Assembly (NCBI GenBank): GCA_016932135.1
Contig: JAFGDJ010000162.1
Coordinates: 1-41,593 of the forward strand
Direction of reading: 5' to 3'
Source of the DNA: Spirochaetales bacterium
GTDB lineage: Bacteria; Spirochaetota; Spirochaetia; JAFGDJ01
DNA: 41,593 bases
The position numbers and the translations under genes were made by a program. The notes under the pieces were generated by a model. That model saw only the letters and a program-made list of their open reading frames with translations, was not told the origin of the DNA and did not search any database. Below are positions 1 to 8,689 of this stretch, piece by piece. Each line of letters opens with the position of its first letter. The first letter of the stretch is position 1.

Positions 1-1757
1 ATTCCGTAAAGCTCCCGTTCCTCCGGGTAATGGATAGCCGGGTGCCTCATGGGAGGCAGACCCCGCTCGGCATATTCGGCGGCGTTCCGGAGGTGGTAGG
101 GTTTCAAGCCGGCATAGGTCCGGGTCATCATGGCCAGGTGCTCCAGGGTTTCCTTATCACCGTTGAACTGCCAGTTTTCATCGGGCCGGTTCCCCTCGTG
201 GCTGCGCATGATCGGGGTGAAGGCCGCCATTTCCGCCCAGCGCATAAAGAGTTCCTTTGTCCGCCGGACGCCCCCCAGGGAGGTGTAGCCGCCGATATCG
301 GAATGGAAATAGGCGATGCCGCAGAAACCGCAGGAAAGACCCGCGGGGATAACGCTGGGAATCCCATCGTCCCTCAGCCAGTTGGCCATCTGGTCCCCCG
401 CCCACAGGGCCGTGGAGTACCGGGACGTGCCGGTATATCCCGCCCGGGTAAAGAAGACAATCTCCCCGAGCTTACCGCTTTCCTCCAGGGCTTCCCTGTT
501 TGCCTTTGCCCAGAGGGCGGGGTACCGGTTATGGACCCGTTCCCCCTTCTCACCGGAGAACAGGACCCCGTCGGTGGGCAGATACTCGCCGAAGTCGGCC
601 ATCCATCCCGAGAGCCCCAGGCCGATCATGTTCTTTTTGATAATGCCCTTGATCCAGGAAAAGGCCTCGGGATTCGTCAGGTCCAGGACCGCCGCCGGAA
701 AGGTGGTAACCACCACCAGGTAATCCTCCCCCGATTCGTTCTTGACGCAGTAGCCCTTTTCCCTCGCCTCACGGTAGAGGTTTCCCTCCACCGCCAGGAA
801 GGGGTTTATGTACCCCAGGAACCGGAGGCCCCTCTCCCGGAGCCCGGTGATTTCCCCGGGCAGATCGCCGTACATCTCCGCCGAGTATTCCCAGTTCCAC
901 ATGAGCTGCTTTCCGAAGGAGGTAATACGCTTTCCTTCCCAGTCCTGGGCCCAGAGGGCGGAAACCTTTACCCCGGCATCCAGGGCGTCCCGGAGTTTCT
1001 GTTCCACCGCCTCCGTTCCCCCCTGGACCCCGAGCCACATGCCGTCGTAGACCCATTCGGGCAGGTCAGGCTGCCGCCCCAGGTAGAGGCTCAGCGAACC
1101 GACCGCCTCTGCCAGGGAGGGAAAGGACCCCAGGACGATCCGCCCCGGTACCTGGTGAGCCGAAAAGGTGAAGGTTCCTCGGCGGGAGAAGTCCATCAGA
1201 GACCAGGCCTCCGTCTCGGCATGTAAAAACAGTCCCCCGGAGGATACGAAGGTCGGCTGGGGGAAATAGGTGGTGGTAAAATCACCTCCCGCCCCGGAAT
1301 GAAGATCCGCGGCAAAACGGACGACATTGAATCCCCGGCCGACCCCCTGTTCCTGTACCCATACGGGGATCTTCTTCCCCTTCAGGTCCAGGTAGGAAAA
1401 CTGCTCTCCCCCGCCGAAAAAATGCTCCTCTTCCCCGACCAGGAAAGCCAGAGAGCAGCGGTCCAGCCGCTCCTGAAGGGACCGGAAGGCGAGGACGCAC
1501 CGCCCGTCCTCTTCCGAGACGTTCATTTCCAGGAATCCCGGAAAGGTGACCTTGCCGGCGGCTTCATCCACCTCGACCTTTCGGCAGGGATACTTTTCGG
1601 TAATCCTGTCCCGGACCCGGAAGTTCCCGTGTCGCATGCTGTAGGATGCCCTGCCCTCACCCAGGGTGATAAAGGGTTGCCTTTCCCGGTGGCGAACAAC
1701 CTGCCGCGACCCGAGAAAAAGATCAAATCCGCCTTCCACGGCTAAAAGACGTATCAT
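1..1757 (-). CDS. YihQ-like GH31 alpha-glycosidase, 3' end beyond the window
   Basis: The reading frame stays open from the ATG at 1757 to the left edge (about 585 codons), so the C-terminus is missing. The protein aligns along its length with the sulfoquinovosidase YihQ as I recall it. It has GEQFSYLDLKGK near residue 117, the nucleophile block GWMADFGEYLPTD, the acid/base block WAGDQ, and HSDIGGYT. Family members are retaining alpha-glycosidases that release sulfoquinovose from its glycosides. Four of the five sulfonate-site residues are present: Gln in GVQGG, Gln in WAQDW, Trp in MWNW and Tyr in DIGGY. The fifth, normally Arg (E. coli R301), is Gln (codon at 906-908), so the substrate may differ. 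No signal peptide is seen, so it is probably cytoplasmic. The start overlaps the upstream stop as ATGA; the Shine-Dalgarno AAAGGAGG lies about 11 bases away. It is the last visible gene of the minus-strand operon. Confidence 0.9.
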   Translation of the reverse strand, partial: MIRLLAVEGGFDLFLGSRQVVRHRERQPFITLGEGRASYSMRHGNFRVRDRITEKYPCRKVEVDEAAGKVTFPGFLEMNVSEEDGRCVLAFRSLQERLDRCSLAFLVGEEEHFFGGGEQFSYLDLKGKKIPVWVQEQGVGRGFNVVRFAADLHSGAGGDFTTTYFPQPTFVSSGGLFLHAETEAWSLMDFSRRGTFTFSAHQVPGRIVLGSFPSLAEAVGSLSLYLGRQPDLPEWVYDGMWLGVQGGTEAVEQKLRDALDAGVKVSALWAQDWEGKRITSFGKQLMWNWEYSAEMYGDLPGEITGLRERGLRFLGYINPFLAVEGNLYREAREKGYCVKNESGEDYLVVVTTFPAAVLDLTNPEAFSWIKGIIKKNMIGLGLSGWMADFGEYLPTDGVLFSGEKGERVHNRYPALWAKANREALEESGKLGEIVFFTRAGYTGTSRYSTALWAGDQMANWLRDDGIPSVIPAGLSCGFCGIAYFHSDIGGYTSLGGVRRTKELFMRWAEMAAFTPIMRSHEGNRPDENWQFNGDKETLEHLAMMTRTYAGLKPYHLRNAAEYAERGLPPMRHPAIHYPEERELYG

Positions 1758-2863
1758 AGTTCGACAATCCTCCTTTCATCGGCCGATCTTCCCGCGGCCA
1801 GGGCGGCGGCTAAAGAGGCTATTCCTTCTTCCAGGGAACAGGGAACCGGCGTGCCGGTGTGAATCGATTCCACGAAGGCCATGACCATATCCCTGATATT
1901 CAGCGGTTCGGTGGCTTCGATTCCCCAGGTGGTAACCGCCGCTTCCTCCGGTCCGGCGTTCAGGGAGCCCGTTGCCAGAATGCCGTAATAGGAGGTACTG
2001 AAGTTATCCAGGGAACTCCTCGCGTTCTCTTTCAATCCCGCCCAGGCGGTCCCCTTCATGCCGTGCAGGTTGATCACCAGACTGAAGTCGAAACCGGTAA
2101 GGGCATGGGATATCTGGAAGATACCGCCCCCTGAGAAGGTTCCGTTGACGTAGGCCAGGTCCTCAAAATCAAAATCCGGGTGAATATCCGCGGTCCTGAC
2201 ACAGTGGACCGACGATATATCCTTTCCTGTGACGAACCGGGCCAGGTCGAACCAGTGGCAGGTTTCCTCCACCAGGAGACCTCCGGAGCGGCTCTTCTTC
2301 TGTATCCATTTCTCGAACTTGTCCCGTTTGAAGGGGGTGCGGTAATGGTACAGGGAAAAGCCCTGGATATCCCCGAGGGCTCCCGTTTCCACCAGTTCAC
2401 GGAGCCTCATCACCACCGGATTGACCCTGAACTCGTAGCCCAGGGACAGGTATGTCCCGGCCTTTTCCGCCGCCGCCCGCACCCTCTCCGCTTTCTCGAG
2501 GGTTATGTCCACCGGTTTTTCCAGCAGCAGGTGCTTCCCCGCCTCCAGAGCCTTCACCGCCAGGTCGGCGTGGGTGTCGTCGGGGGTACAGAGGCTGATA
2601 CAGTGCACTCCCTCATCCTCCAGGAGCCGGTCATAGGAGTCGTATACCTTCACCCCCAGGTCTTCCCACCGTTCGGGGATCTCATGGTCCCCGATAAGGG
2701 ACTTCAGGACCAGCATACTGCCCTGCCGGAAGGTCCCCCGGACGGCGGAGAGTCTCTCCGGCATGAGATCGCACACGGCGTAGAGTTTCGCGTGGGGGCT
2801 CGCCAGGTAGCCCGCGCAATGGGCGAGGCCGATACCCAGGCCTACAACGGCGCACTGAATCAT
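1754..2863 (-). CDS. Gfo/Idh/MocA-family NAD(P)-dependent oxidoreductase
   Basis: 369 residues. The N-terminal Rossmann fold begins MIQCAVVGLGIGLAH (GxGxxxA-type dinucleotide loop). The family-typical EKPV appears near residue 112 (LLLEKPVDITLEKA), where the Lys belongs to the catalytic set. The C-terminal half carries EETCHWFDLARFVTG, matching the usual G-x-H-x-x-D region with Cys-His. Members oxidise or reduce a hydroxyl of free or modified sugars, inositols and similar compounds. The substrate cannot be read from the sequence, but the operon context points to the sugar released by the downstream GH31 enzyme. The ATG is preceded by GAGGAGA at 6 bases. The end overlaps the GH31 start by 4 bases, so the two are probably translationally coupled. 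Confidence 0.9.
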   Translation of the reverse strand: MIQCAVVGLGIGLAHCAGYLASPHAKLYAVCDLMPERLSAVRGTFRQGSMLVLKSLIGDHEIPERWEDLGVKVYDSYDRLLEDEGVHCISLCTPDDTHADLAVKALEAGKHLLLEKPVDITLEKAERVRAAAEKAGTYLSLGYEFRVNPVVMRLRELVETGALGDIQGFSLYHYRTPFKRDKFEKWIQKKSRSGGLLVEETCHWFDLARFVTGKDISSVHCVRTADIHPDFDFEDLAYVNGTFSGGGIFQISHALTGFDFSLVINLHGMKGTAWAGLKENARSSLDNFSTSYYGILATGSLNAGPEEAAVTTWGIEATEPLNIRDMVMAFVESIHTGTPVPCSLEEGIASLAAALAAGRSADERRIVEL

Positions 2864-2876
2864 GGATGTCTCCTCT

Positions 2877-3941
2877 TCATCGGATCGAAGCGATCCGTTT
2901 TCGTATTCCTTTCAATTCCCCGTGGAGTCCGCCGATTCCCGACGGAGCGATTCTTCTCATGAAATCCTCCAGGTAGGCACAAGTCTCATGTATCCGGAGG
3001 TCCCGGGGGTTCCGGCCGTAGAGTTCCTCGTGGTTTGCGAACAGGAGGTGATCCATCACCTCCCGTTCCAGGCCGAGACCCGTAACGAAGGGAATCGTCT
3101 TCTTCGACGGCGGATAGATGTTGGGAAGGGTTTCCCCGGATTCCAGGAACCGCAGCAGGTAATCGGTCTTTCTGCCGGCAGCAGTTCTCTTTTCATAGGG
3201 CAGGCCGAGATACCCCAGGGGAAAGAAAAGGCTGTCCGTCCCGAAGAGCATCCTTTTTTTATACTTCCTGAAGAATGAGACCGCCTCGTTCTTCTTTTCG
3301 GAAAGGGCCGGGTAGAAATACCGTCCCGGGGTAAGGTCGATCCGGACGCTCAAGTGCCTGTCGAGGAAATCCGCCAGACGGGGGAGGTCCTGGGCAAGAA
3401 AGAGCATGTGGGCGAAGACGATCTTCAGGCCGGGAAAGGCGGCGGCTACCTCGTCCGCCTGGTCAATATAATCGGTGAAGGGGGGATACTTTCCGCCTTG
3501 GTAGCTCCAGGCCTTCGGCGCGCCATGGGGAAGCCAGAATTCCACCGGATCGGCCACGTGGATGAGGACGGGAAAAGCGAGCTCCGACGCCCTTTCCAGG
3601 GCTTTCCGCAAGAATGTGTCCCGGAGGGTGATGCCCAGCCTTTTCTGCACCAGGGGTTTCCCTTCCCACAGCTTCAGACCGTCGAACCCGCATTGTGAGA
3701 GCACCGACACCTGGTCTTCCGGGGGCGGGGAACTCTTCATATACTCCAGGCTCCCGGAGATGTAGAAGCGGTTCGGGTGAACCGCCTTGGCGTACAGCAG
3801 CTGGGGATTGAAATTTCCCCGCTTAAAGTCCGGGAGAGATATGAGACCGGCCTTGTCCGTCCCGGTCTCTTCCATGTGCCATTCCAGTTCCTTAAGCCGC
3901 CTGATTGAGCCGAAATGGATGTGACTGTCTATCCGGGTCAT
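2877..3941 (-). CDS. Amidohydrolase-2-type metal-dependent TIM-barrel hydrolase
   Basis: 354 residues. The features are those of the amidohydrolase-2 group of the metal-dependent hydrolase superfamily: N-terminal DSHIHFG (HxH metal motif), LIHVADP in mid-barrel, VFAHM, and FGTDSLFF with the conserved Asp late in the protein. Such enzymes act as lactonases, decarboxylases or hydrolases on small cyclic substrates. A lactonase role after the neighbouring dehydrogenase would be logical, because dehydrogenase plus lactonase pairs are common in sugar oxidation, but this is inference. No signal peptide is present. It sits 13 bases before the dehydrogenase gene and 7 bases after the NagB-like gene, so it is clearly co-transcribed. 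Confidence 0.82.
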   Translation of the reverse strand: MTRIDSHIHFGSIRRLKELEWHMEETGTDKAGLISLPDFKRGNFNPQLLYAKAVHPNRFYISGSLEYMKSSPPPEDQVSVLSQCGFDGLKLWEGKPLVQKRLGITLRDTFLRKALERASELAFPVLIHVADPVEFWLPHGAPKAWSYQGGKYPPFTDYIDQADEVAAAFPGLKIVFAHMLFLAQDLPRLADFLDRHLSVRIDLTPGRYFYPALSEKKNEAVSFFRKYKKRMLFGTDSLFFPLGYLGLPYEKRTAAGRKTDYLLRFLESGETLPNIYPPSKKTIPFVTGLGLEREVMDHLLFANHEELYGRNPRDLRIHETCAYLEDFMRRIAPSGIGGLHGELKGIRKRIASIR

Positions 3942-3948
3942 AGTTCCC

Positions 3949-4770
3949 TTACCTGAGGCCGAACCCCGGGAGTTCCGCCACTTCCCGGGTCACGATAACT
4001 TCGGTATCCGGGTGCTCCCTCAACAGGGAAGCCGGGAAGGTTTCGGTGACCGGTCCGAAGAGAAGCTTCCGGACCACCGCTTTCTGCCAGGGTCTGTTCA
4101 TGTAGACGCGGACCTTCTTCGAACCGGCCACGGAGGCGAATCCGACGGTAACGGCATATTCCGGAATCTTCTCGTAAGCCCCGCCTAAAGCTGTGTTGGA
4201 GTTGATGGCTCGGGTCTCCCGGGAAAGACGGATGACCCTGGTGGGTGAAGCGCGGAAGGTTTCGACCTCCGCCGGGGTTTCGGGGGGTTCGTTAAAGGCG
4301 ATATGCCCGTTTATGCCCACCCCGGCAAAACAGGTGTCCGCCCCGCCCAGATGTTGGATCATCCTGTCGTAGTCCTGCGGGTTATCCGGATCGGGGAAAT
4401 GGACCTTCGCTTCGTCGAACCCCGATCCTTCAGGCACGGCGGCGCTCAGTTCCGATGCGATGAAGCCCCGGAAAGAGAGGGGGCTTTTCGGATCGATGAG
4501 CTTCCGGTTTTCATCCAGGTATTCGTCCATGAAAAACCAGTGGACCCCGGCAAGACGTAAGGGCCGCTGTTGAAGCAGAAAAACGAACCGCCGGTACTGG
4601 AAAACCGGTCCCACGGGGAGGATAAACACCGTTTCACGGTTCTCCCGGTTATTCTTCTCGATATCGAGATACATGGAAAGGGCCATGTGGTAGTACAGAT
4701 CGATATCGGTTTCCACAATGTGCAGCGGCAGGGGATACGGACCGCCGGAACACAGTTTTTCGGTATACAT
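3949..4770 (-). CDS. NagB-like (glucosamine-6-phosphate deaminase/6PGL fold) protein with altered phosphate site
   Basis: 273 residues from the ATG at 4770; AAAGGAG lies 5 bases upstream, while the GTG two codons earlier sits directly on that site. The NagB fold is recognised by FFMDEYLD (Asp72 region of E. coli NagB), GINGHIAFNEP and TRAINSN. Against the E. coli enzyme as I remember it, the phosphate loop TGGTP is replaced by PVGPVFQ. Asp141 of NDGHIAFNEP is Asn, and the Arg of ANSR is Asn. His143, Glu148 and the Lys of the QKA motif remain. Canonical NagB converts glucosamine-6-phosphate to fructose-6-phosphate and ammonia. This member probably binds a different, perhaps unphosphorylated, sugar. 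Its position between the permease and amidohydrolase genes places it in the same pathway. Confidence 0.78.
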   Translation of the reverse strand: MYTEKLCSGGPYPLPLHIVETDIDLYYHMALSMYLDIEKNNRENRETVFILPVGPVFQYRRFVFLLQQRPLRLAGVHWFFMDEYLDENRKLIDPKSPLSFRGFIASELSAAVPEGSGFDEAKVHFPDPDNPQDYDRMIQHLGGADTCFAGVGINGHIAFNEPPETPAEVETFRASPTRVIRLSRETRAINSNTALGGAYEKIPEYAVTVGFASVAGSKKVRVYMNRPWQKAVVRKLLFGPVTETFPASLLREHPDTEVIVTREVAELPGFGLR

Positions 4771-4772
4771 CC

Positions 4773-5618
4773 TCACTCCTTTACCGAACCCGATGTCAGG
4801 CCGTGGATTATCTTATCATGAAAAATGATATAGATAATAATGCTTGGCAGAATAGTAATCACGATGGCGGCGAACATGGCCGTGTAATCGGTGAAGAACT
4901 GGCTGACGAAAAAGCGGATACCCAGCTGCAGGGTCCGGGCTTTCACCGAGGAGGTCAGGAGCAGGGCGTAGATGAAATCGTTCCACGAATAGAGGAAAAC
5001 GAAGATCCCCGCGGTAACCAACCCCATTCTCGATAGGGGGATAATCACCCGTGAATACCTCTGACGGAAGGAGCAGCCGTCGATCACCGCCGCTTCCTCC
5101 AGCTCCCGGGGGATACGCTTCATGAAGCCGTACAACAGGAAGACCGATATGGGAAGGTTGATCGCCGCGTAGGTGACGATAAGGCCGAGCTTCGTGTCGT
5201 AGAGCCTCAGGGTCGTAATGATCTTGAAATAGGGAACCATGAGCCCGATGATGGGGATGAGAACCCCCGCGATAATGATGTTCAGAAGAAGATTCTGAAA
5301 CCTGAACCGCTCCCGGGCAAAGACGAAGGCCCCCAGGGAACTGACGAAGAGATTCAGGGCCGTCGAACCGACCGATACAATCAGGGAATTGACAAAGAGC
5401 CTGGGAAGCCCGGAGATCCGAATAGCCTTGACGTAGTTTTCGAACTGCCATGTCTCTGGAAAACTGAAGGGTGCGGTGGTGAACTCGTAATTCGTTTTGA
5501 AGGACGAAAGAATGAGCCAGAGAAACGGAAGAAGGGTATAGAGAAAAAAGAACCCCAGAAAAAGCCATTTGAGGGTACCGGTGGAGATACTCCGGAAGGA
5601 ATTGTACCTGCGCATCAC
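4773..5618 (-). CDS. Sugar ABC transporter permease, MalG type
   Basis: 281 residues, inner-membrane, with about six hydrophobic segments (first near residues 17-38). The EAA loop that docks the ATPase is clear: EEAAVIDGCSFRQRY followed by IIPLSRMG. The C-terminus LTSGSVKE is typical of CUT1 sugar permeases. It forms the channel with the product of the upstream gene and receives substrate from the binding protein. No ATPase is encoded nearby, so a shared MsmX/MalK-type subunit elsewhere is expected. The start is GTG at 5618 (GGAG 8 bases upstream) or ATG at 5615. Either overlaps the previous stop. Confidence 0.92.
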   Translation of the reverse strand: MMRRYNSFRSISTGTLKWLFLGFFFLYTLLPFLWLILSSFKTNYEFTTAPFSFPETWQFENYVKAIRISGLPRLFVNSLIVSVGSTALNLFVSSLGAFVFARERFRFQNLLLNIIIAGVLIPIIGLMVPYFKIITTLRLYDTKLGLIVTYAAINLPISVFLLYGFMKRIPRELEEAAVIDGCSFRQRYSRVIIPLSRMGLVTAGIFVFLYSWNDFIYALLLTSSVKARTLQLGIRFFVSQFFTDYTAMFAAIVITILPSIIIYIIFHDKIIHGLTSGSVKE

Positions 5619-6499
5619 TGTCGGATCTCCGTCGTGAAACTCGAACTCCCGAAGACCCGCCGGATCAGAACGATGACGAAGAACCCCAGGATGATCAGGA
5701 TACTGCCTATGGCATTGGCCCGGCCATAGGTCAGGGAATGGAGATTGTTGTAAAGCATGATCCCCATAACCTGGGTGCTGTTTGCCGGTCCCCCGGCGGT
5801 CATAAGAAAGGTCGACTCGAAATGCCGCAGACCGAAGGCCATGGCCAGGGTCATGGACGTGATGAGGATATCCTTCAGCATCGGAATAGTGATGTAGAGT
5901 TCCTGCTGCAGCACACTCGCCCCGTCCAGGTCCGCCGCTTCGTACAGTGAATCGGGGACCGTCATCCTCCCCGCCAGGATAATGATCATGAAATACCCTA
6001 TATACAGCACCTGTTGGAGGATGACCGCCGGAAGAGCCGTTTCAATGGTGCCGAGCCAGTTTGTTGCGAAACGGGAAAGCCCGGCCAGTTCCAGCAGCCT
6101 GTTAAGGGCTCCGTATTCGGCGTTGTAGATGGCGATCCACATCATGGCGATGGCGACCTGTGAAATAACATTGGGTAAAAAATAAATCGTCCGAAGAAAT
6201 TTCCACATCAGGGGTTTCCTCGACAAAATCATGGCTACCACGGTGGCCAGGGTGATCTGGACGAAACCCAGGGAAAAGGCCCAGATGAAATTGTTGCGAA
6301 TCGCTATTCTGAAGGTCCCGTTCTGAAAGAGGTACCGGTAATTATCCAGGAAGACGAACTCCATCTTCCCGAAGCCCCCCCATTTCGTCAGGCTGACGAT
6401 AAAAACAAACCCCAGGGGCAGGATGAAGAACAGGAAAAACATAATGACCAGGGGCAGAAGAAATACGACAATCCATTTCCGGCTCTTGTAATGATCCAT
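5615..6499 (-). CDS. Sugar ABC transporter permease, MalF type
   Basis: 294 residues with a first transmembrane segment at about residues 10-35 (VVFLLPLVIMFFLFFILP) and five more. The EAA loop YEAADLDGASVLQQELY and the following IPMLKD identify it as a CUT1 permease. It pairs with the MalG-type permease downstream, with which it overlaps by 4 bases. A strong GC-rich stem-loop separates it from the binding-protein gene. That arrangement is common in maltose-type operons, where the binding protein is made in excess over the permeases. Confidence 0.92.
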   Translation of the reverse strand: MDHYKSRKWIVVFLLPLVIMFFLFFILPLGFVFIVSLTKWGGFGKMEFVFLDNYRYLFQNGTFRIAIRNNFIWAFSLGFVQITLATVVAMILSRKPLMWKFLRTIYFLPNVISQVAIAMMWIAIYNAEYGALNRLLELAGLSRFATNWLGTIETALPAVILQQVLYIGYFMIIILAGRMTVPDSLYEAADLDGASVLQQELYITIPMLKDILITSMTLAMAFGLRHFESTFLMTAGGPANSTQVMGIMLYNNLHSLTYGRANAIGSILIILGFFVIVLIRRVFGSSSFTTEIRQ

Positions 6500-6518
6500 G
6501 AGGTATCCCTGAAAAGGA

Positions 6519-6545
6519 ACCCGGGGCTCTTTTTCAGCCCCGGGT
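6519..6545 (-). promoter_or_regulatory. Intercistronic stem-loop between binding-protein and permease genes
   Basis: A perfect 10-bp stem (ACCCGGGGCT pairing with AGCCCCGGGT) encloses a 7-base loop. It lies just after the binding-protein stop and 20 bases before the permease start. No U-run follows in the transcribed direction, so a role in mRNA stability or partial termination is more likely than full termination. Confidence 0.7.
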
Positions 6546-6556
6546 CGTAAAATTGA

Positions 6557-7834
6557 TTATTGATTCACGTCGATGAGCATCTGGACGAATTCTTCCGGCG
6601 TCGCCTTGCCCAGCACCATGGCTCCGATGGCCTGGCCGAGTTCCTGAACCACCTCTATCCTGTACTGGCTCTGGAAATGAGGCACCGAAAAGGAAGCCTG
6701 GCTGGAGATTTCGATGAACTGCTTTAAGAGCGGATCCACGTCTTCGCCCATCTCGTATTTCAGGGCGAACATGGCGCCGGAGGCCTGGGATATCATACTG
6801 ACGTTTTCCGGGTCGGTGAGGAATTTCATGAACTTGATCACCGCGGCTCGCTTCACCGGATCATCGGTGTTCCCCGCCGCCAGGTTCGAAAGCTGGAAGC
6901 CTATCATGGCGCCGTATTTACCGCCGGAAACCGCCGGCGCGTAGGCCAGCCTGGTGGCCGCGTGTACCGCGGGAGCGTCGCCCTTGATCCGGCCGATGTA
7001 CCAGGGACCGTTGATGAAGATGGCCGTGTTTCCCGCCATATAGTGTCCGCCGGCCACACCGGCGTCGCCGCCCACGGCGTCTTTCGTCGTGTTTCCGTCG
7101 GTATAGAGCTTCAGAAGAATTTCGGCTGCCTTAACGTAGATGGGGTCCGTCAAAGGTCGTTCCCAGACCGTCGGGCCGCCGAGGCTGGCCAGAATGTGGG
7201 AATACCAGAGCATGGATGTCCAGGCGTTGGCTCCGCCGGTCATCTGGGATGTCGGCACGATCCCCGCCGCTTTCAGCTTGTCCGCCGCCGCCCAGAACTC
7301 GTCAAAGGTCTTGGGGAATCCGTTTATCCCGGCTTTCTTAAAGAGATCCTCATTGTACCAGATAGGGGTTACGCCGATCTCGAAGGGTATGGACTTTACC
7401 ACACCGTTCATGGTGCTCGCTTGAATATAGCCGTCGGCGAAACTCTTTGCCCAGTCGCCGGTCAGGTCGTCGGTGAAGTCCATGAGCAAATCGGATTCAT
7501 AATAACCGAAGGTGGTGGGATCGGGATTGAACACGAAAATATCGGGCACAACACCGGCGGCAAGTCCGGAGTTGATCTTGGACCGGTATCCGTCGGTGTC
7601 CGGATTCGGTTCGATGACTACCCGGATCTTACCGGCGTTCTCTTCGTTAAACCGATCCACCAGGGTCTGAATGGGTGCGCTCTTCGAGTCCTGCCCCACC
7701 CAGAAGGTCGGGAAGGTCAACTCCACCTCTTTTTCCGGTCCCTTGTCCTTTTGTCCTCCCGCGAAGGCAACGGCTGGAATCAATAACAGGAAAAGCAGGC
7801 CTGCAAAAATAAGGCATACACTGTGCTTTTTCAT
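6557..7834 (-). CDS. Extracellular sugar-binding protein of an ABC importer (family 1 SBP)
   Basis: 425 residues. The hydrophobic signal peptide MKKHSVCLIFAGLLFLLLIP ends around VAFAGGQKD, a sequence common to spirochaete binding proteins. The mature part has family features: LTFPTFWVGQD at the start, a long N-lobe, NTAIFINGPWYIG near residue 275 and a C-terminal alpha-helical lobe. It captures the oligosaccharide or glycoside for the two downstream permeases. The start has AAAGGAGAGG a few bases upstream. It is the first gene of the operon, with a palindromic ROK-type operator immediately upstream. Confidence 0.93.
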   Translation of the reverse strand: MKKHSVCLIFAGLLFLLLIPAVAFAGGQKDKGPEKEVELTFPTFWVGQDSKSAPIQTLVDRFNEENAGKIRVVIEPNPDTDGYRSKINSGLAAGVVPDIFVFNPDPTTFGYYESDLLMDFTDDLTGDWAKSFADGYIQASTMNGVVKSIPFEIGVTPIWYNEDLFKKAGINGFPKTFDEFWAAADKLKAAGIVPTSQMTGGANAWTSMLWYSHILASLGGPTVWERPLTDPIYVKAAEILLKLYTDGNTTKDAVGGDAGVAGGHYMAGNTAIFINGPWYIGRIKGDAPAVHAATRLAYAPAVSGGKYGAMIGFQLSNLAAGNTDDPVKRAAVIKFMKFLTDPENVSMISQASGAMFALKYEMGEDVDPLLKQFIEISSQASFSVPHFQSQYRIEVVQELGQAIGAMVLGKATPEEFVQMLIDVNQ

Positions 7835-7850
7835 ACTCCTCTCCTTTTAA

Positions 7851-7871
7851 TTACTTACTCTAAGTAAGTAA
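7851..7871. promoter_or_regulatory. Probable ROK operator 1 (binding-protein operon)
   Basis: A perfect palindrome with 9-bp arms (TTACTTACT and AGTAAGTAA) around the trinucleotide CTA, 17 bases upstream of the binding-protein start. Two degenerate copies with the same layout lie before the ROK gene and the transketolase operon, which points to one shared regulator. Confidence 0.75.
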
Positions 7872-7927
7872 AACATGGAAGGCCTTAGTTGTCAATGAAA
7901 TTATTCTAATTCCGTCCGGCATCAGCT

Positions 7928-8689
7928 TCAGGTGGTGATGGTTTTTGCCGTACCGTCCATGAAATCTTTATTTTTGTCACCCACCCAGTAGCGTTTCCCG
8001 GCGATGCACCAGATAAAGGCCAGGGGTTCCTGGTGACTGAAAACAGGATGGTAGTTTAAAAGGGGGATGGTTATATGGGAACCCTCTTCGACTTCCCGGA
8101 TAAAGGTCTGGTTTTCATCATCGGCATACACGGACATGGCACCCCGGCCCCGGATAAAGCTGTAGACCTCTTCCTGATCGGTGTGATTGTGGGGCGGCCA
8201 CGCCCGGGTGTAGGAATCGTAGAAGGTATAACCGGCCATGAAGGAATCGGCTTCTTCGGAAACATCGAACATCAGGTAGACCTTTTTCCGTTTCAAACGC
8301 CGGATACGCTTTTCCGTGGTACTGCACTCCGCCCACCGGGCGTGATAGACCGGATGCTTCTTCTCCGCCCGGGCCCGGTAGATATACAGCTTCCCCGTGC
8401 CCTCACCCCGGTGGGCAACCCGAAAGGAAGCATCCAGGGGGACATAGAGGACATCCAGCGGGGAGAGTTCCCTGGGGGTTCCGTCGACGAAAACCTTTAC
8501 CGGGTCTTTCAGGTTGAACAGGAGGGTCTCCCGGTCCTTATACAGAATCTCCGGCGATACGGTATTCGAGATCTCGAGCTCCGTCAGCGACAGGCTGTCC
8601 AGATGGGCTTCCTCCGGTGTAAAAACGTCCCGCCAGACGCATCGGCCGGTCTCGGCCGTAAAATAAGTACCCTGTTCAATCTCTGCCAT
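7928..8689 (-). CDS. KduI/IolB-like cupin sugar isomerase
   Basis: 253 residues from the ATG at 8689, chosen because GGGAGAG lies 4-5 bases upstream; a longer frame to 8725 has no such site and overlaps the repressor gene further. The bicupin fold of the 5-deoxyglucuronate isomerase/KduI group is indicated by PPHNHTDQEEVYSFI (His-x-His-x4-Glu metal ligands) and by LLNYHPVFSH (fourth His). Relatives interconvert aldose and ketose forms of uronates and deoxy-uronates. In this locus it could supply the ketose needed by the transketolase. No inositol-pathway genes accompany it, so a true IolB role is unlikely. The start overlaps the end of the ROK gene by 14 bases, so regulator and isomerase are co-translated. 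Confidence 0.8.
   Translation of the reverse strand: MAEIEQGTYFTAETGRCVWRDVFTPEEAHLDSLSLTELEISNTVSPEILYKDRETLLFNLKDPVKVFVDGTPRELSPLDVLYVPLDASFRVAHRGEGTGKLYIYRARAEKKHPVYHARWAECSTTEKRIRRLKRKKVYLMFDVSEEADSFMAGYTFYDSYTRAWPPHNHTDQEEVYSFIRGRGAMSVYADDENQTFIREVEEGSHITIPLLNYHPVFSHQEPLAFIWCIAGKRYWVGDKNKDFMDGTAKTITT

Noticed and set aside
30-1226. A 398-codon plus-strand frame
   Set aside because: It is antisense to the GH31 gene, Pro/Gly-rich without domain features; the minus-strand frame matches a known family throughout.
7928-8689. True IolB of an inositol pathway
   Set aside because: No iolC, iolD, iolE, iolG or iolJ accompanies it; only fold-level similarity can be claimed.
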